64,000 bases of DNA from Clostridium_AW sp040797845 (GCA_040797845.1 JBFNFA010000009.1:118536-182535); one strand, 5' to 3'. Positions 7,663 through 17,624 are shown, counted from the first letter of the stretch. Translations and numbers: made by a program. The notes: generated from the letters alone by a model not told the origin.

Positions 7663-10293
7663 TTAACTCAAAGAGCTAATCAGAGTTTTTCCATCTGTAG
7701 ATGTAAAGCTTCCTTTATCCAACATAAAATATTGACTATCTATGTTTAACTCCTCAATACACTCAATTAGCTTTGGATGACAGGTTAAAAGGAAAACTTG
7801 GTTTCTTTTGCTTAGCTCTTTTATAATATGTAGTGTAGATTTTAAACTTGAAGAATCAAAATTAACTAAAGAATCATCAATTATAACAGGTAATGGGTCT
7901 AAACTAAGTATTCTACTAAGCCTTATAGATAAAAACAGCTGTTCCCTTGTACCTCTGCTTAACTCTCCTGTTGTATTTTCTAAATTATTATTGCTTGAGT
8001 AAGATTTAAAATCCATATCTAATAAATCATCTCCTAAGAGAAGTTTATCATATTCTCCATTGGTAATTTTAGTAAATATATTACTAGCTTCACTTAATAT
8101 ATCGTCTTTAGATTTATCGATAAAATCATTATAAGCCTTCTCTAGTATATAGGATGCGCAATTATACAGTGCATATTTTTCAGCTAAAGGCTTCATATCA
8201 CTTCTAGTTTTAGAAATCTGAGTTTCTATTTTTTCTAATATAGAGGATTTTTGCAATCCTTCTAATTTTAACGACAACTTATTTTTTTCTTCCTTTAGGC
8301 TTTCTATAGTAATTTTTATATTCTTATTATATTGAAGTAATTCCTCTACTTCTCTTTTCATTTCATCAATGGAACCGTAGTTTTTAAATTCTTCTTGAAA
8401 TATATTATTTATATTATTATAAGCATCTTCTCCTAGATCTTCTCTTAAAAAGGAATATTTTAATTTATATATAATTTTATCCTTTTCATCTATCAATTCT
8501 AGAAGTTCATTGCTCAACTCAATATTTTTATAATGCTCTTCTAGTACATCTTCTACCTTTGCATTCTGTTTACTTATATTTAAATACCTTAGGATTTTTT
8601 CCTCACATTTATTTAAATTTCCTAAGTAAACCTCAACCTCCTTTAACTTAAAACCTAATTGAATCAGCTTTTCTAACTTCTCCATAATATAATCTATTGA
8701 AGTAACTTCACTATAATTGAAATCTTCACTTATATAGCATTGATTTATCTTTTTTACTATATTTTCTCTCTTAATCTCTATCTCTTTTTCAAATTGTAGG
8801 AGCTTTTTTTCTTGTAATAAAAAGTTATTTATTCTTTCTTTAATAGCTATGGCTGATTTAATGTATTGAACCATGCCCTCTGGTGTTACTTCCCTTTCTA
8901 ATTTGAGCATGTCTTTATACTCTTTGAATTTGTTTTCTATGTTTCTAATCTCCTTGTAATCTTCCCCACTATTACAACTTAGTCTATTTATTATATAGAT
9001 AAATGAACTGGATATTAAAAATTGAACAATTACAAACATAAATTTAGATAAATTATTCTTTACGCTTACTATAAATAAATAAGAAGTAAAAACAGTCATA
9101 ATTATTACAAATATATATATTAAATTTCTATTTCTTAAACTTCCCTTACCATCTTCCTTTGACTTCAATTCTTTATACTTTTGATCCAAATTATGTAATT
9201 CATCTATCCATAAGTAGTCGCATTCTAAATTTATTAAATAATTCATATTTCCTTTTAAAGCGCTGTTTAAATTATTGATTAAATTTAAGATGTTCTTTTT
9301 TTCATTATAATTTTCATTCTTTAAAATATTGTAACTTTTAATTTGCTCTCTCAGTCCATAAACTTCTTTATTTAAATACTCCAGTTCTTCTAAATTATTT
9401 AATAAATTCTTTTTATCTACCCGCTCTCCTTTTGATAAATTCTCATAAACTAAAGCCTTTTCCTTTAATTCATCCTTAATTCTTTCATATTCATTTTTTA
9501 ATACCTCAATACCTTCTTTGGAAAATCCTTTATAATTATCTAATATGTATTTCTCTTTATTAATTTTCCCCTCTATTTCCCTAAGCCTGATGTAATTATC
9601 ATAATTATTCACTATTGTCTCTAATGTAATTAATTTATTTTCCTTTTTTTCTTTTTCTAAAATACTTCTCTCAATTTGATTCTCTAATTCTTTTAATTGC
9701 TTTTTTATTTGTAAATATACATCCTTTTCTTTTAAAGCTTCTTCCCTATCTTTTATATTTCTATTGATTATATTAAAAAAGGGCTTAAATTGTTTAGAAC
9801 TAGGATTTCCTTGTATGCCCCCTATTTTATTTCCTTCTTTTTTTATCTCTCTAATTATTTTAGGTACCTTTAAAACCTCTTTAAAACCAGCTCCTAGTAA
9901 TATAGTTTGTATATCTTTTCTCTCTTTTAAGTTATTGTTTAAAAGCTCTAAGTCTATAGTGAATAATTCATTATATGTATACTTATCTATATTATATAGT
10001 TCTTCTATATTAGGTGTTATAACTGGTTTTTTATATCCCTCCAGTTTTAAATTATAGACATCCCTATCCTTTTCTATAGTAGTTTCTATATAATATTTAT
10101 CATTTGATGGTGGCAAGTCATCCCCTTTACTAAATCCATATGGTAAATTTTTAAGTATCTTTAGTAAAGTAGATTTTCCTGCTCTATTAACTCCTCCCAC
10201 TACTACCAATCCATTATTTATATCCTTAATAGTTTCATTTTTATATATTCCAAAATCTCCAATATATAGCTTTTTTATGTACAATTTAATCAC
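7663..10293 (-). CDS. yhaN: YhaN-like Rad50/SbcC-type coiled-coil ATPase
   Basis: This is an 876-residue SMC-like ATPase. The P-loop is GGVNRAGKST (about residues 33-42). Long coiled coils follow, and the C-terminus holds the signature LSRGTREQLFLSIRL and Walker B PVIIDD. In the middle (about residues 385-430) there are two strongly hydrophobic helices, as in Bacillus YhaN and unlike cytosolic Rad50, which suggests membrane association at the coiled-coil apex. The GTG start overlaps the end of the yhaO-like gene by 8 bases; a TTG three codons later is an alternative. With its partner it probably processes DNA ends or repairs DNA; the cellular substrate is not established. Confidence 0.85.
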   Translation of the reverse strand: MIKLYIKKLYIGDFGIYKNETIKDINNGLVVVGGVNRAGKSTLLKILKNLPYGFSKGDDLPPSNDKYYIETTIEKDRDVYNLKLEGYKKPVITPNIEELYNIDKYTYNELFTIDLELLNNNLKERKDIQTILLGAGFKEVLKVPKIIREIKKEGNKIGGIQGNPSSKQFKPFFNIINRNIKDREEALKEKDVYLQIKKQLKELENQIERSILEKEKKENKLITLETIVNNYDNYIRLREIEGKINKEKYILDNYKGFSKEGIEVLKNEYERIKDELKEKALVYENLSKGERVDKKNLLNNLEELEYLNKEVYGLREQIKSYNILKNENYNEKKNILNLINNLNSALKGNMNYLINLECDYLWIDELHNLDQKYKELKSKEDGKGSLRNRNLIYIFVIIMTVFTSYLFIVSVKNNLSKFMFVIVQFLISSSFIYIINRLSCNSGEDYKEIRNIENKFKEYKDMLKLEREVTPEGMVQYIKSAIAIKERINNFLLQEKKLLQFEKEIEIKRENIVKKINQCYISEDFNYSEVTSIDYIMEKLEKLIQLGFKLKEVEVYLGNLNKCEEKILRYLNISKQNAKVEDVLEEHYKNIELSNELLELIDEKDKIIYKLKYSFLREDLGEDAYNNINNIFQEEFKNYGSIDEMKREVEELLQYNKNIKITIESLKEEKNKLSLKLEGLQKSSILEKIETQISKTRSDMKPLAEKYALYNCASYILEKAYNDFIDKSKDDILSEASNIFTKITNGEYDKLLLGDDLLDMDFKSYSSNNNLENTTGELSRGTREQLFLSIRLSRILSLDPLPVIIDDSLVNFDSSSLKSTLHIIKELSKRNQVFLLTCHPKLIECIEELNIDSQYFMLDKGSFTSTDGKTLISSLS

Positions 10294-11608
10294 TACCTTC
10301 TAAAAGTTTCTCTTCAATTAAATTTAAACTACTCTTTATCAGCTCTACATAGTCTTCTTCATATAAAGAAAATTGATAATCATTTATAAACTCTTCATCG
10401 CCATGAGTCCAAATCTTTCCTAAGGATTTTATTATATTTTTTTGGGTTTCATCATCCCTTAAACATAATTCATATATCTTTTTAATTTCTTCATAAAAAG
10501 AATTTTTCTCTAAGAGATTATAATCCAATGAAGGTTTAGTATTTATACTTATCTCCTCAGTCCATATAGAAAACCCACTATAGAACAATCTCTTGTTTAA
10601 AGATTCTTTAAGGTATGAAATAAAAAACTCTTCCTTTTCTCTTACTAAGTTATGTATCTCCCCTCTTCCTTCAATTATCCATCTTATAATAAAAATCTTA
10701 TTCTCAATTTCATTCTCTTCTTCAATTCCTAATTCTAAATTGCTGTTGTATTTGTCTAGAAAGTCCTCTCCTGCCTTAATCATTAAATCCTCTAGCTCTT
10801 CAATGTTATTAGGAGTGTTGTTAACATCTATATTTAAATTAATCCTCTCCCAGATTATAGAGGAACAGTGAATGAATTTTACATTAGAGATTTTCTCTTC
10901 TTTAACTTCTGCCAAATAGAAACCTCCTGAACCTCTCTCACCAAAGTCACATCCTTGTGGTACACCTGGATAGCCTATAAAGGGTTTTTCTATATTTAAT
11001 ACTTGAGCTTTATGAATATGTCCTAATGCCCAGTAATCTATGTTTTTTATCTCTTTAAGCTCTCCTATTGTACATGGAATATACTTGTCATCCCCTAGTT
11101 GAGTATGTAAAAGACCAATATTAAATGCACCATCTTTTTCCAAGAGTTCCTCATAGCTTTGATGGATCTTTTTCTTTTCAAAGCTATTATGATAAGATTG
11201 TCCAACAATCCTACATATAATATTTCCATCTTTATATACCTCTTCTACCTGTGGAGCATTGCTTTTAAAGAAAATTAAATTAGAGGGCATTTCAAATATT
11301 TCATTTCTATTTTTCATTGGATCATGATTTCCGCATATAATATATACTTTTATAGGACTTATGTTTTTACATTGATCATAAAAAAATTTATCTACCCTTA
11401 TATCTCTTCCTTTGCTATGAAATAAGTCTCCCGATATAAGAATAAAGTCCACATTATTGTTTTTAGCATAATTGCATATATATTTAAAACTTTCAAATAT
11501 ATTATCATTAAAACTATTATTGGCTTCTCCTGAAATATTCATTATATTGCCTAAATGCATATCTGCGGCGTGAATAAATTTAAAATTTCTATTCATAAAA
11601 TCTTTCAC
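10286..11608 (-). CDS. yhaO: YhaO-like Mre11/SbcD-type metallophosphoesterase
   Basis: The N-terminal 230 residues carry all the Mre11-family phosphoesterase motifs: HAADMHLGN, SGDLFH, CGNHDP, LLHTQLG and LGHIHK. These coordinate two metal ions, normally Mn2+, for nuclease activity. The remaining 200 residues are an acidic helical region expected to bind the ATPase partner. Overlap with the yhaN-like gene implies translational coupling and a joint complex. The start used here is GTG; an ATG four codons in (11596) is equally possible because no strong ribosome binding site decides between them. Confidence 0.87.
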   Translation of the reverse strand: MKDFMNRNFKFIHAADMHLGNIMNISGEANNSFNDNIFESFKYICNYAKNNNVDFILISGDLFHSKGRDIRVDKFFYDQCKNISPIKVYIICGNHDPMKNRNEIFEMPSNLIFFKSNAPQVEEVYKDGNIICRIVGQSYHNSFEKKKIHQSYEELLEKDGAFNIGLLHTQLGDDKYIPCTIGELKEIKNIDYWALGHIHKAQVLNIEKPFIGYPGVPQGCDFGERGSGGFYLAEVKEEKISNVKFIHCSSIIWERINLNIDVNNTPNNIEELEDLMIKAGEDFLDKYNSNLELGIEEENEIENKIFIIRWIIEGRGEIHNLVREKEEFFISYLKESLNKRLFYSGFSIWTEEISINTKPSLDYNLLEKNSFYEEIKKIYELCLRDDETQKNIIKSLGKIWTHGDEEFINDYQFSLYEEDYVELIKSSLNLIEEKLLEGSD

Positions 11609-11721
11609 TTCACTTTCATATCACTTTCATAAATATATAGTAAAATTATAACATACTAGTTTTAATTTTTTTATCTATAGTGATATAATTTATATATACT
11701 ACTATATTAGGAGGGATTATC

Positions 11722-13233
11722 ATGAAACTTGAGTTTTACGGTGCTGCTGGATGCGTTACAGGCTCCTGTCATTTACTTAAAGTAAAGGATAAAACCATTT
11801 TATTAGACTGTGGTCTATATCAAGGTAAGGATGAAAAAGAAAAAGGAAACGAAAACTTTAACTTTAACCCTAAAAATATAGATTATGTTATTCTCTCCCA
11901 CGCCCATATAGATCATAGTGGTAGAATTCCTTTACTTTATAAACAAGGTTTTAAAGGAGACATCTTGTGTACAGAAGGCACTAAAGATTTATGCAGTATA
12001 ATGTTAGAAGACAGTGGTAGTATTCATGAGATGGAAGCTGAATGGGTTAGTAGAAAAAGAATTAGAATGGGCTTAAGTGCTGTAGAGCCATTGTACACTG
12101 CGAAAATTGCACAATTATCTATGTATTTATTTAAAGGATATCCCTATAACCATTGGGTAGAATTATTTGATGGATTTAATATTAGATTTAGAGATGCTGG
12201 TCATCTTTTAGGTTCTTCTATAGTGGAGATACTTGTAAATGAAGGTGAAAAAGATATTAAACTAGTGTATTCTGGTGATTTAGGCAACAAAGGTTTACCT
12301 ATATTAAAAGATCCTACCTTTATCGAAGAAGCTGATTATGTTATCCTGGAGACCACTTATGGTGATAGACTCCATGAAAAATTCGACACTAATTTAAATG
12401 AGCTAGTAGATATAATCAAATCTACATTCAAAAAAGGTGGTAATGTAATTATTCCTTCCTTCGCTGTAGGTAGAACTCAAGAAGTGATCTATGCTCTAAA
12501 CAAACTTGTAGAAAATGATATCTTAAAAAATATTAAAGTTTATGTAGATAGCCCTCTTGCTACTGAATCTACAAGAATTTTTAATAAATATACTAAATAT
12601 TATAATAAAGAGGCTACAAAACTAATAGCTGATGGAGATAACCCATTCCAATTTGATGGATTGGTTTTTACAAAGTCTCCTGAAGAGTCTGCTAAGATAA
12701 ATAAAATTCAAAGTAATGCTATAATTATATCTGCCAGCGGCATGTGTGAAGCTGGAAGGATAAAGCATCATTTAAAACATAATTTATGGAGAAAAGAAAG
12801 CTCTGTGGTTTTTGTAGGTTTTCAAGCAGAAGGTACTCTTGGAAGAAATATACTAAATGGAACAAAGAGAGTAAAAATATTTGGTGAAGAAATAGCTGTC
12901 AATGCTAAAATTTACAATCTTCCCGGTTTATCTGGTCATGCTGATAGAAATGGTTTATTAAATTGGCTTGAAGCCTTTAATAAAAAACCAAAGGCAGTTT
13001 TATTAATACATGGTGAAGAAGAGTCTCAAAGAAGCTTTAAGGAGCTATTAGATAGCAAAGGATATAAATCTTATATCATGAGTAGCGGGGATACTTTTAT
13101 TCCTGGTATGGAAGAAGAACAAAGTCCTTTGAAGGAGAAATTGTTTGATTTATTAAACTCTATAGATAATATAGATAAAATGGATAAAAATCTTCTATTA
13201 AAAAATATAGAGAACACTATAAAAAACAGTTAG
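11722..13233 (+). CDS. MBL-fold metallo-hydrolase with beta-CASP domain (RNase-like)
   Basis: The 503-residue protein begins with a metallo-beta-lactamase fold bearing HAHIDHSGR (HxHxDH zinc motif), GAAGCVTGSCHLL, and the later DAGHLLGSS and GDLGN motifs. A beta-CASP insert (PSFAVGRTQEV, ISASGMCEAGR) and the final PGLSGHADRNGL motif follow. This architecture belongs to CPSF73/Ysh1-like RNA endonucleases; bacterial members probably process RNA, but the substrates are unknown. It carries about 30 extra C-terminal residues. AGGAGGG precedes the ATG. The gene is transcribed alone, away from the yhaON pair. Confidence 0.92.
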   Translation: MKLEFYGAAGCVTGSCHLLKVKDKTILLDCGLYQGKDEKEKGNENFNFNPKNIDYVILSHAHIDHSGRIPLLYKQGFKGDILCTEGTKDLCSIMLEDSGSIHEMEAEWVSRKRIRMGLSAVEPLYTAKIAQLSMYLFKGYPYNHWVELFDGFNIRFRDAGHLLGSSIVEILVNEGEKDIKLVYSGDLGNKGLPILKDPTFIEEADYVILETTYGDRLHEKFDTNLNELVDIIKSTFKKGGNVIIPSFAVGRTQEVIYALNKLVENDILKNIKVYVDSPLATESTRIFNKYTKYYNKEATKLIADGDNPFQFDGLVFTKSPEESAKINKIQSNAIIISASGMCEAGRIKHHLKHNLWRKESSVVFVGFQAEGTLGRNILNGTKRVKIFGEEIAVNAKIYNLPGLSGHADRNGLLNWLEAFNKKPKAVLLIHGEEESQRSFKELLDSKGYKSYIMSSGDTFIPGMEEEQSPLKEKLFDLLNSIDNIDKMDKNLLLKNIENTIKNS

Positions 13234-13327
13234 AAGAATATTTTTCTGTTTTTGGGATAATATATGATAATAAAATCTCCTTTGCAAACTTTATGTATAA
13301 TGATTAGAAAAAACTTGTTACATCCGC

Positions 13328-13356
13328 TTGACAGGTAATTCACAGTATTATATGAT
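13328..13356 (+). promoter_or_regulatory. Strong sigma-A promoter upstream of gltX
   Basis: A perfect -35 TTGACA (13328-13333), a 17-base spacer and TATGAT (13351-13356) predict transcription from about 13363. That is roughly 110 bases before the gltX start and just upstream of a terminator-like hairpin. Confidence 0.75.
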
Positions 13357-13375
13357 AGAATTATCTGGTAACCTT

Positions 13376-13415
13376 ACCTTTCGTCCAAGATTTCAGGATG
13401 AGAGGTTTTTGTTTT
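13376..13415 (+). terminator. Intrinsic terminator inside the gltX leader
   Basis: An 11-bp stem (ACCTTTCGTCC with GGATGAGAGGT, two G-T pairs) closes a 9-base loop and is followed by TTTTGTTTT. It sits between the promoter at 13328 and gltX. It may attenuate gltX, end a roughly 50-base RNA, or be a late terminator for the metallo-hydrolase gene. Confidence 0.65.
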
Positions 13416-13473
13416 ATACATAAGCTAGTGTCCCTTTTCAGGGTTAAAATATTTATAATAGGGAGTGGAAAAA

Positions 13474-14937
13474 ATGGAAGGAAATAAAATTAGAACAAGG
13501 TTTGCTCCAAGTCCAACTGGTTATATGCATGTTGGTAACTTGAGAACAGCACTTTATGCCTATTTAATTGCTAAACACGATGACGGAGATTTTCTATTAA
13601 GAATTGAGGATACAGACCAAGAGAGACAGGTAGAGGGTGCCCTTGATATAATATATAATACTCTAAAGACAACTGGTCTTCACCATGATGAAGGCCCAGA
13701 TATAGGTGGTCCTGTAGGTCCTTATATTCAAAGCGAAAGAAAATCTATTTATTTAGACTATGCACAAAAACTTATAGACAAAGGTGAAGCATATCACTGT
13801 TTCTGTACAAAAGAAAGATTAGATATGATAAGAGAAAATTCTGAAGCTTTAGGAAGGCCTCATAAATATGATAAGCACTGTTCTCATCTTTCGAAGGAAG
13901 AAATTGAAGAGAAGATTGCAGCTGGTATTCCTTATGTAATAAGACAAAACAATCCTACTACAGGTACTACTTCTTTTGATGATGAAATTTTCGGAAGAAT
14001 AACTGTAGATAATTCTGAATTAGACGATATGGTTTTATTAAAGTCTGACGGTTTTCCAACATATAACTTCGCAAACGTTGTGGATGATCATTTAATGAAT
14101 ATAACACACGTAGTTAGAGGAAGTGAATATTTATCATCCTCTCCAAAATACAATAGATTATATGACGCCTTTGGTTGGGAAGTTCCAAAATATATACATT
14201 GTCCTCCAATAATGAGAGATGCCCATAATAAATTAAGCAAGAGAAAGGGAGATGCTTCCTTTGAAGATTTACTTTCAATGGGATATCTTAAGAATGCTAT
14301 ATTAAATTATATAGCTCTACTAGGATGGAATCCTGGAACTACACAGGAAATTTTTACACTAGAAGAATTAAAAGACCAATTTAATTATATGAATATCAAT
14401 AAGGCTCCTGCGATTTTTGATATTACTAAGTTAAAATGGATGAATGGTGAATATATAAGAATGTTATCCTTAGAAGACTTCCATAGCATGGCATTGCCAT
14501 ATTATAAGAAAGTTATAACTAAGAACATCGACTTAATGAAATTAAGCCAATTGCTTCATACTAGAACCGAAGTATTATCTGAAATAACTGGTAATATAGA
14601 TTTCTTTGAAGCATTACCAGAATATTCTCCTGAACTTTATCTTCATAAGAAAATGAAGACAACTTATGAAAATTCACTGACCAGCTTAGAAAAAGCTCTT
14701 CCTATATTAGAAGGCTTAGATGAATGGACTTTTAATTCTACTCATGATAGCATGATGAACCTAGTTACTGAATTAGGAGTAAAAAATGGTGTAGTATTAT
14801 GGCCTATTAGAACTGCACTTTCAGGAAAGCAGTTCACTCCAGGCGGAGCATTTGAAATAGCTGAAATTCTAGGAAAAGAAGAATCCATAAGAAGAATTAA
14901 AGTTGGTATAGAACTTTTAAAAGGAGTTCAGCAATAA
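13474..14937 (+). CDS. gltX: Glutamyl-tRNA synthetase
   Basis: This class I aminoacyl-tRNA synthetase charges tRNA-Glu and, in many Firmicutes, tRNA-Gln. The HIGH-type motif is HVGN in FAPSPTGYMHVGNLRTAL, and the KMSKS-type motif is KLSKRKGD. The 487-residue length is typical. The frame extends to a GTG at 13465, but GGGAG overlaps it and is spaced eight bases from the ATG at 13474, which is the likely start. The leader contains a promoter and a terminator but lacks the T-box consensus. Confidence 0.95.
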   Translation: MEGNKIRTRFAPSPTGYMHVGNLRTALYAYLIAKHDDGDFLLRIEDTDQERQVEGALDIIYNTLKTTGLHHDEGPDIGGPVGPYIQSERKSIYLDYAQKLIDKGEAYHCFCTKERLDMIRENSEALGRPHKYDKHCSHLSKEEIEEKIAAGIPYVIRQNNPTTGTTSFDDEIFGRITVDNSELDDMVLLKSDGFPTYNFANVVDDHLMNITHVVRGSEYLSSSPKYNRLYDAFGWEVPKYIHCPPIMRDAHNKLSKRKGDASFEDLLSMGYLKNAILNYIALLGWNPGTTQEIFTLEELKDQFNYMNINKAPAIFDITKLKWMNGEYIRMLSLEDFHSMALPYYKKVITKNIDLMKLSQLLHTRTEVLSEITGNIDFFEALPEYSPELYLHKKMKTTYENSLTSLEKALPILEGLDEWTFNSTHDSMMNLVTELGVKNGVVLWPIRTALSGKQFTPGGAFEIAEILGKEESIRRIKVGIELLKGVQQ

Positions 14938-14940
14938 AAT

Positions 14941-14975
14941 AAAAAGGTAGATCATCATGATCTACCTTTTTTATT
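14941..14975. terminator. Bidirectional intrinsic terminator
   Basis: A perfect 12-bp stem, AAAGGTAGATCA, with loop TCA and TGATCTACCTTT, is flanked by A-run and T-run. It separates gltX from the convergent lactate dehydrogenase gene and probably ends both units. Confidence 0.9.
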
Positions 14976-16385
14976 TTATTCACATACTTTTCCTGGATTT
15001 AATATATTCTTTGGATCAAATGCTAGTTTTACTCTCTTCATTAACTCCCTTTGTTCTTCTCCTATAGACTGGAACAAATATTGTTTTTTAGCGAACCCTA
15101 TTCCATGTTCTCCTGAAACTTGTCCATTTAATTCCCTAGCTCTATCATACATGTATTTGAATACTTTATTCAGTTTATCCTTCCACTGTTCTTCTGACAA
15201 ATCATCCTTTAATATATAAATGTGTAAATTTCCATCTCCTGCATGACCAAAGTTTTTGATACGTATATTAAACTCATCCTGAAGCTCATAAGTGTACTTT
15301 ATAAACTCTGCTATTTCATTTCTTGGAACACATACATCGCATTCATCCATTTCAGTTGTAGAAGCTTTTATAGCTTCTAAAAAAGCTCCTCTGGCAGACC
15401 ATATAGCTTCTTTTCTTTCATCGGTATCTGCAATTAATACATCTATAGCTCCATTTTTTAGACATATCTGAGCTACATTTTCATAATCCCTTTCTATATC
15501 TTCCTTACTATTTCCATCAAAATTTAGTATTAAGTATGCATGGGCTGAATTGTCTGGAAATTTTTTACCTAAAAATTCCTCTGCCGCCAGAATAACATCT
15601 CTTTCCATAAATTCTATAGAAGTTGGAATTGACTTTGACTTTATTATCTTAGGAACAGTTTCTATAGCCTTATTTAAATCTTCAAAGGGTATTAAAAGAG
15701 TTATAGCTTTTTTAGGTAATGGTAAAAGTTTTAATATAGCCTTAGTAACAATAGCCAAAGTTCCCTCTGATCCACATACTAAATCCTTTAAACTATATCC
15801 CGAACTATTCTTTACAACTTTTCCTCCAAGATCCATAATAGTACCATCTGGCAATACTATCTCAAGCCCTCTTACATAATCTCTAGTTACTCCATATTTA
15901 ACCGCTCTCATTCCACCGGCATTTGTACTTATATTGCCCCCTATAGTTGCAGACTTTTCACCTGGGTCTGGAGGATAGAAAAGATCATTCTCCTCTACAA
16001 ATTTGCCTATCTCCATTAGTAAAACTCCTGGTTCTACAGTAAGAGTTAAGTTATCTTCATCTAACTCTAATATTTTGTTCATAGGTGAAAGATTTATCAT
16101 TATTCCACCATGTATAGGAACAGATGCTCCAACAAGTCCTGTACCAGATCCTCTAGCAACTACTGATATGTTATTTTCATAAGCATATTTCATTATTTTA
16201 GAAACTTCTTCCGTGCTTAGAACTTCCATTAAAACGTCAGGCATATTTTCTATGCCACCAAGCTCATCATGGCTAAAATCTTCACTTATATCATTACCTA
16301 TAAATATTCTATCCTTACCAACTATAGATGTTAAAATATCTATATCTTTACTATCTACCTTTTTATAATTATTACAATTCTTCAT
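14976..16385 (-). CDS. lctD: FAD-linked D-lactate dehydrogenase subunit (LctD/GlcD type)
   Basis: The 469-residue protein has the FAD-binding type 4 (PCMH) fold: VVARGSGTGLVGASVP, then PPDPGEKSATIGGNISTNAGG and GGKVVKNSSGYSLKDLV. A FAD-oxidase C domain includes the metal/substrate histidines of FGHAGDGNLHIY and the final GEHGIG motif. Located after etfB and etfA genes, it matches LctD of the Acetobacterium type electron-confurcating lactate dehydrogenase. That enzyme drives lactate oxidation with NAD+ by co-oxidising reduced ferredoxin. This is the last gene of the operon; its ATG follows AAGGAGG. Glycolate oxidase GlcD is the alternative family name, but the context favours lactate. Confidence 0.9.
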   Translation of the reverse strand: MKNCNNYKKVDSKDIDILTSIVGKDRIFIGNDISEDFSHDELGGIENMPDVLMEVLSTEEVSKIMKYAYENNISVVARGSGTGLVGASVPIHGGIMINLSPMNKILELDEDNLTLTVEPGVLLMEIGKFVEENDLFYPPDPGEKSATIGGNISTNAGGMRAVKYGVTRDYVRGLEIVLPDGTIMDLGGKVVKNSSGYSLKDLVCGSEGTLAIVTKAILKLLPLPKKAITLLIPFEDLNKAIETVPKIIKSKSIPTSIEFMERDVILAAEEFLGKKFPDNSAHAYLILNFDGNSKEDIERDYENVAQICLKNGAIDVLIADTDERKEAIWSARGAFLEAIKASTTEMDECDVCVPRNEIAEFIKYTYELQDEFNIRIKNFGHAGDGNLHIYILKDDLSEEQWKDKLNKVFKYMYDRARELNGQVSGEHGIGFAKKQYLFQSIGEEQRELMKRVKLAFDPKNILNPGKVCE

Positions 16386-16405
16386 AACAAATCCTCCTTT
16401 ACTTG

Positions 16406-17605
16406 TTAAGCCAATTTTCCATGTTCTTTTATATTTTCTATAAGTTTAGGTACTATTTCATATAAGTCTCCTACTATTCCATAGTGAGCTACATCAAATA
16501 TCGAAGAATTTGGATCTTTATTTATGGCAAATATCTGTTCAGAGTTATTCATTCCTGCTACAAATTGAACAGAACCGGATACTCCGCAAGTAATTATAAG
16601 CTTTGGTTTTACAGTTCTACCACTCAACCCTATTTGTTTCTTTGCATCAGCCCAACCAGCTTCTATTAAAGGTCTAGTAACGGCTACTTGACCTCCTAAT
16701 AAATCAGCAAGTTCTTTAATCATATCCATATCTTTTTCTGACTTTATTGCTCTTCCAGCTACTACAATTACATCTGCCTCTGATATACTAACTTCTTTTT
16801 CTTTTTTAGTTACTTTTAAAACATTTATATCAGAATGAAATTTTGCTTTATCTATATTGCATAAAGTAATTTTTCCACTTTTCTCTTTTGTTCTCTCTGG
16901 TGCATCCATTATTTTATATCTTACAGTGCAGAATTGCGGTCTATTGTTTGGAGTTATTATTTGTGCCATTATATTACCGCCAAAAGCAGGTCTTATTTGA
17001 ACTAAATCAGTGTTTTCTTTCATGTCTAAAACTGTACAATCCGCTGTAAGACCGGTTCTAAACCTAGCTGCTACCCTTGGTGCTAAAGATCTTCCTATGG
17101 TGGTTGCTCCTACCAATACTGAAGAAGGCTTTACTCTGTTTATAAAATCTTCAAACGCTGCTGTATATGGCTCTATTTTAAAATCTTTCAATTCATTATC
17201 ATCGTATACAAACACTTCATTTATACCATAATGTAATAATTCTTCAGCCTTTTTTTCTATATTTTCTCCTATAAACACTGCATAAACAGGATGATTTATT
17301 TTTCCTGCTAATTCTCTAGCCTTTCCTATGAGTTCAAAAGTAACAGGATGTATTTCTCCGTCCATATGATCTACATAAACAGCGATGCCTCTCCATTTAC
17401 TTTTATCGATGGTTTTAACTTCCTCTTCTATAAATTCAACAACACCTTCTGGTCCTTTTTTTATGCATAATTTACACATTTTACAGGCAGCATTTATAGA
17501 AAGTTCTCCATTGTTCTCTTCAAAAGCTTTAAATGGGCATATATCTATAAGTTCCTTTATAATTTTATCATTCAACATGCTCTGGTTTATCATTAATTTT
17601 CCCAT
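16406..17605 (-). CDS. lctC: Electron transfer flavoprotein alpha subunit with N-terminal 4Fe-4S domain
   Basis: The first 55 residues form a ferredoxin-like extension with Cys23-Pro, Cys41, Cys44 and Cys47 (CKMCKLC), enough for one 4Fe-4S cluster. The EtfA N-terminal domain and the C-terminal FAD-binding domain follow (GRAIKSEKD, GGQVAVTRPLIEAGW, QIGLSGRTVKPK, CGVSGSVQF, INKDPNSSIFDVA). Extended EtfA proteins of this kind occur in bifurcating complexes such as LctBCD and CarCDE. It lies 19 bases after the etfB gene and 20 before lctD. AGGGGG precedes the ATG. Confidence 0.92.
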   Translation of the reverse strand: MGKLMINQSMLNDKIIKELIDICPFKAFEENNGELSINAACKMCKLCIKKGPEGVVEFIEEEVKTIDKSKWRGIAVYVDHMDGEIHPVTFELIGKARELAGKINHPVYAVFIGENIEKKAEELLHYGINEVFVYDDNELKDFKIEPYTAAFEDFINRVKPSSVLVGATTIGRSLAPRVAARFRTGLTADCTVLDMKENTDLVQIRPAFGGNIMAQIITPNNRPQFCTVRYKIMDAPERTKEKSGKITLCNIDKAKFHSDINVLKVTKKEKEVSISEADVIVVAGRAIKSEKDMDMIKELADLLGGQVAVTRPLIEAGWADAKKQIGLSGRTVKPKLIITCGVSGSVQFVAGMNNSEQIFAINKDPNSSIFDVAHYGIVGDLYEIVPKLIENIKEHGKLA

Positions 17606-17624
17606 GTATATTCCCCCTTTTAAA

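Noticed and set aside
13446..13460. TATAAT-like sequence just before the gltX ribosome binding site as the gltX promoter
   Set aside because: Transcription from it would begin inside the ribosome binding site, leaving no leader. The promoter at 13328 is a far better match.
13363..13473. T-box riboswitch upstream of gltX
   Set aside because: The leader is only about 110 bases and contains no GGTGGTACCGCG-like element or specifier domain.
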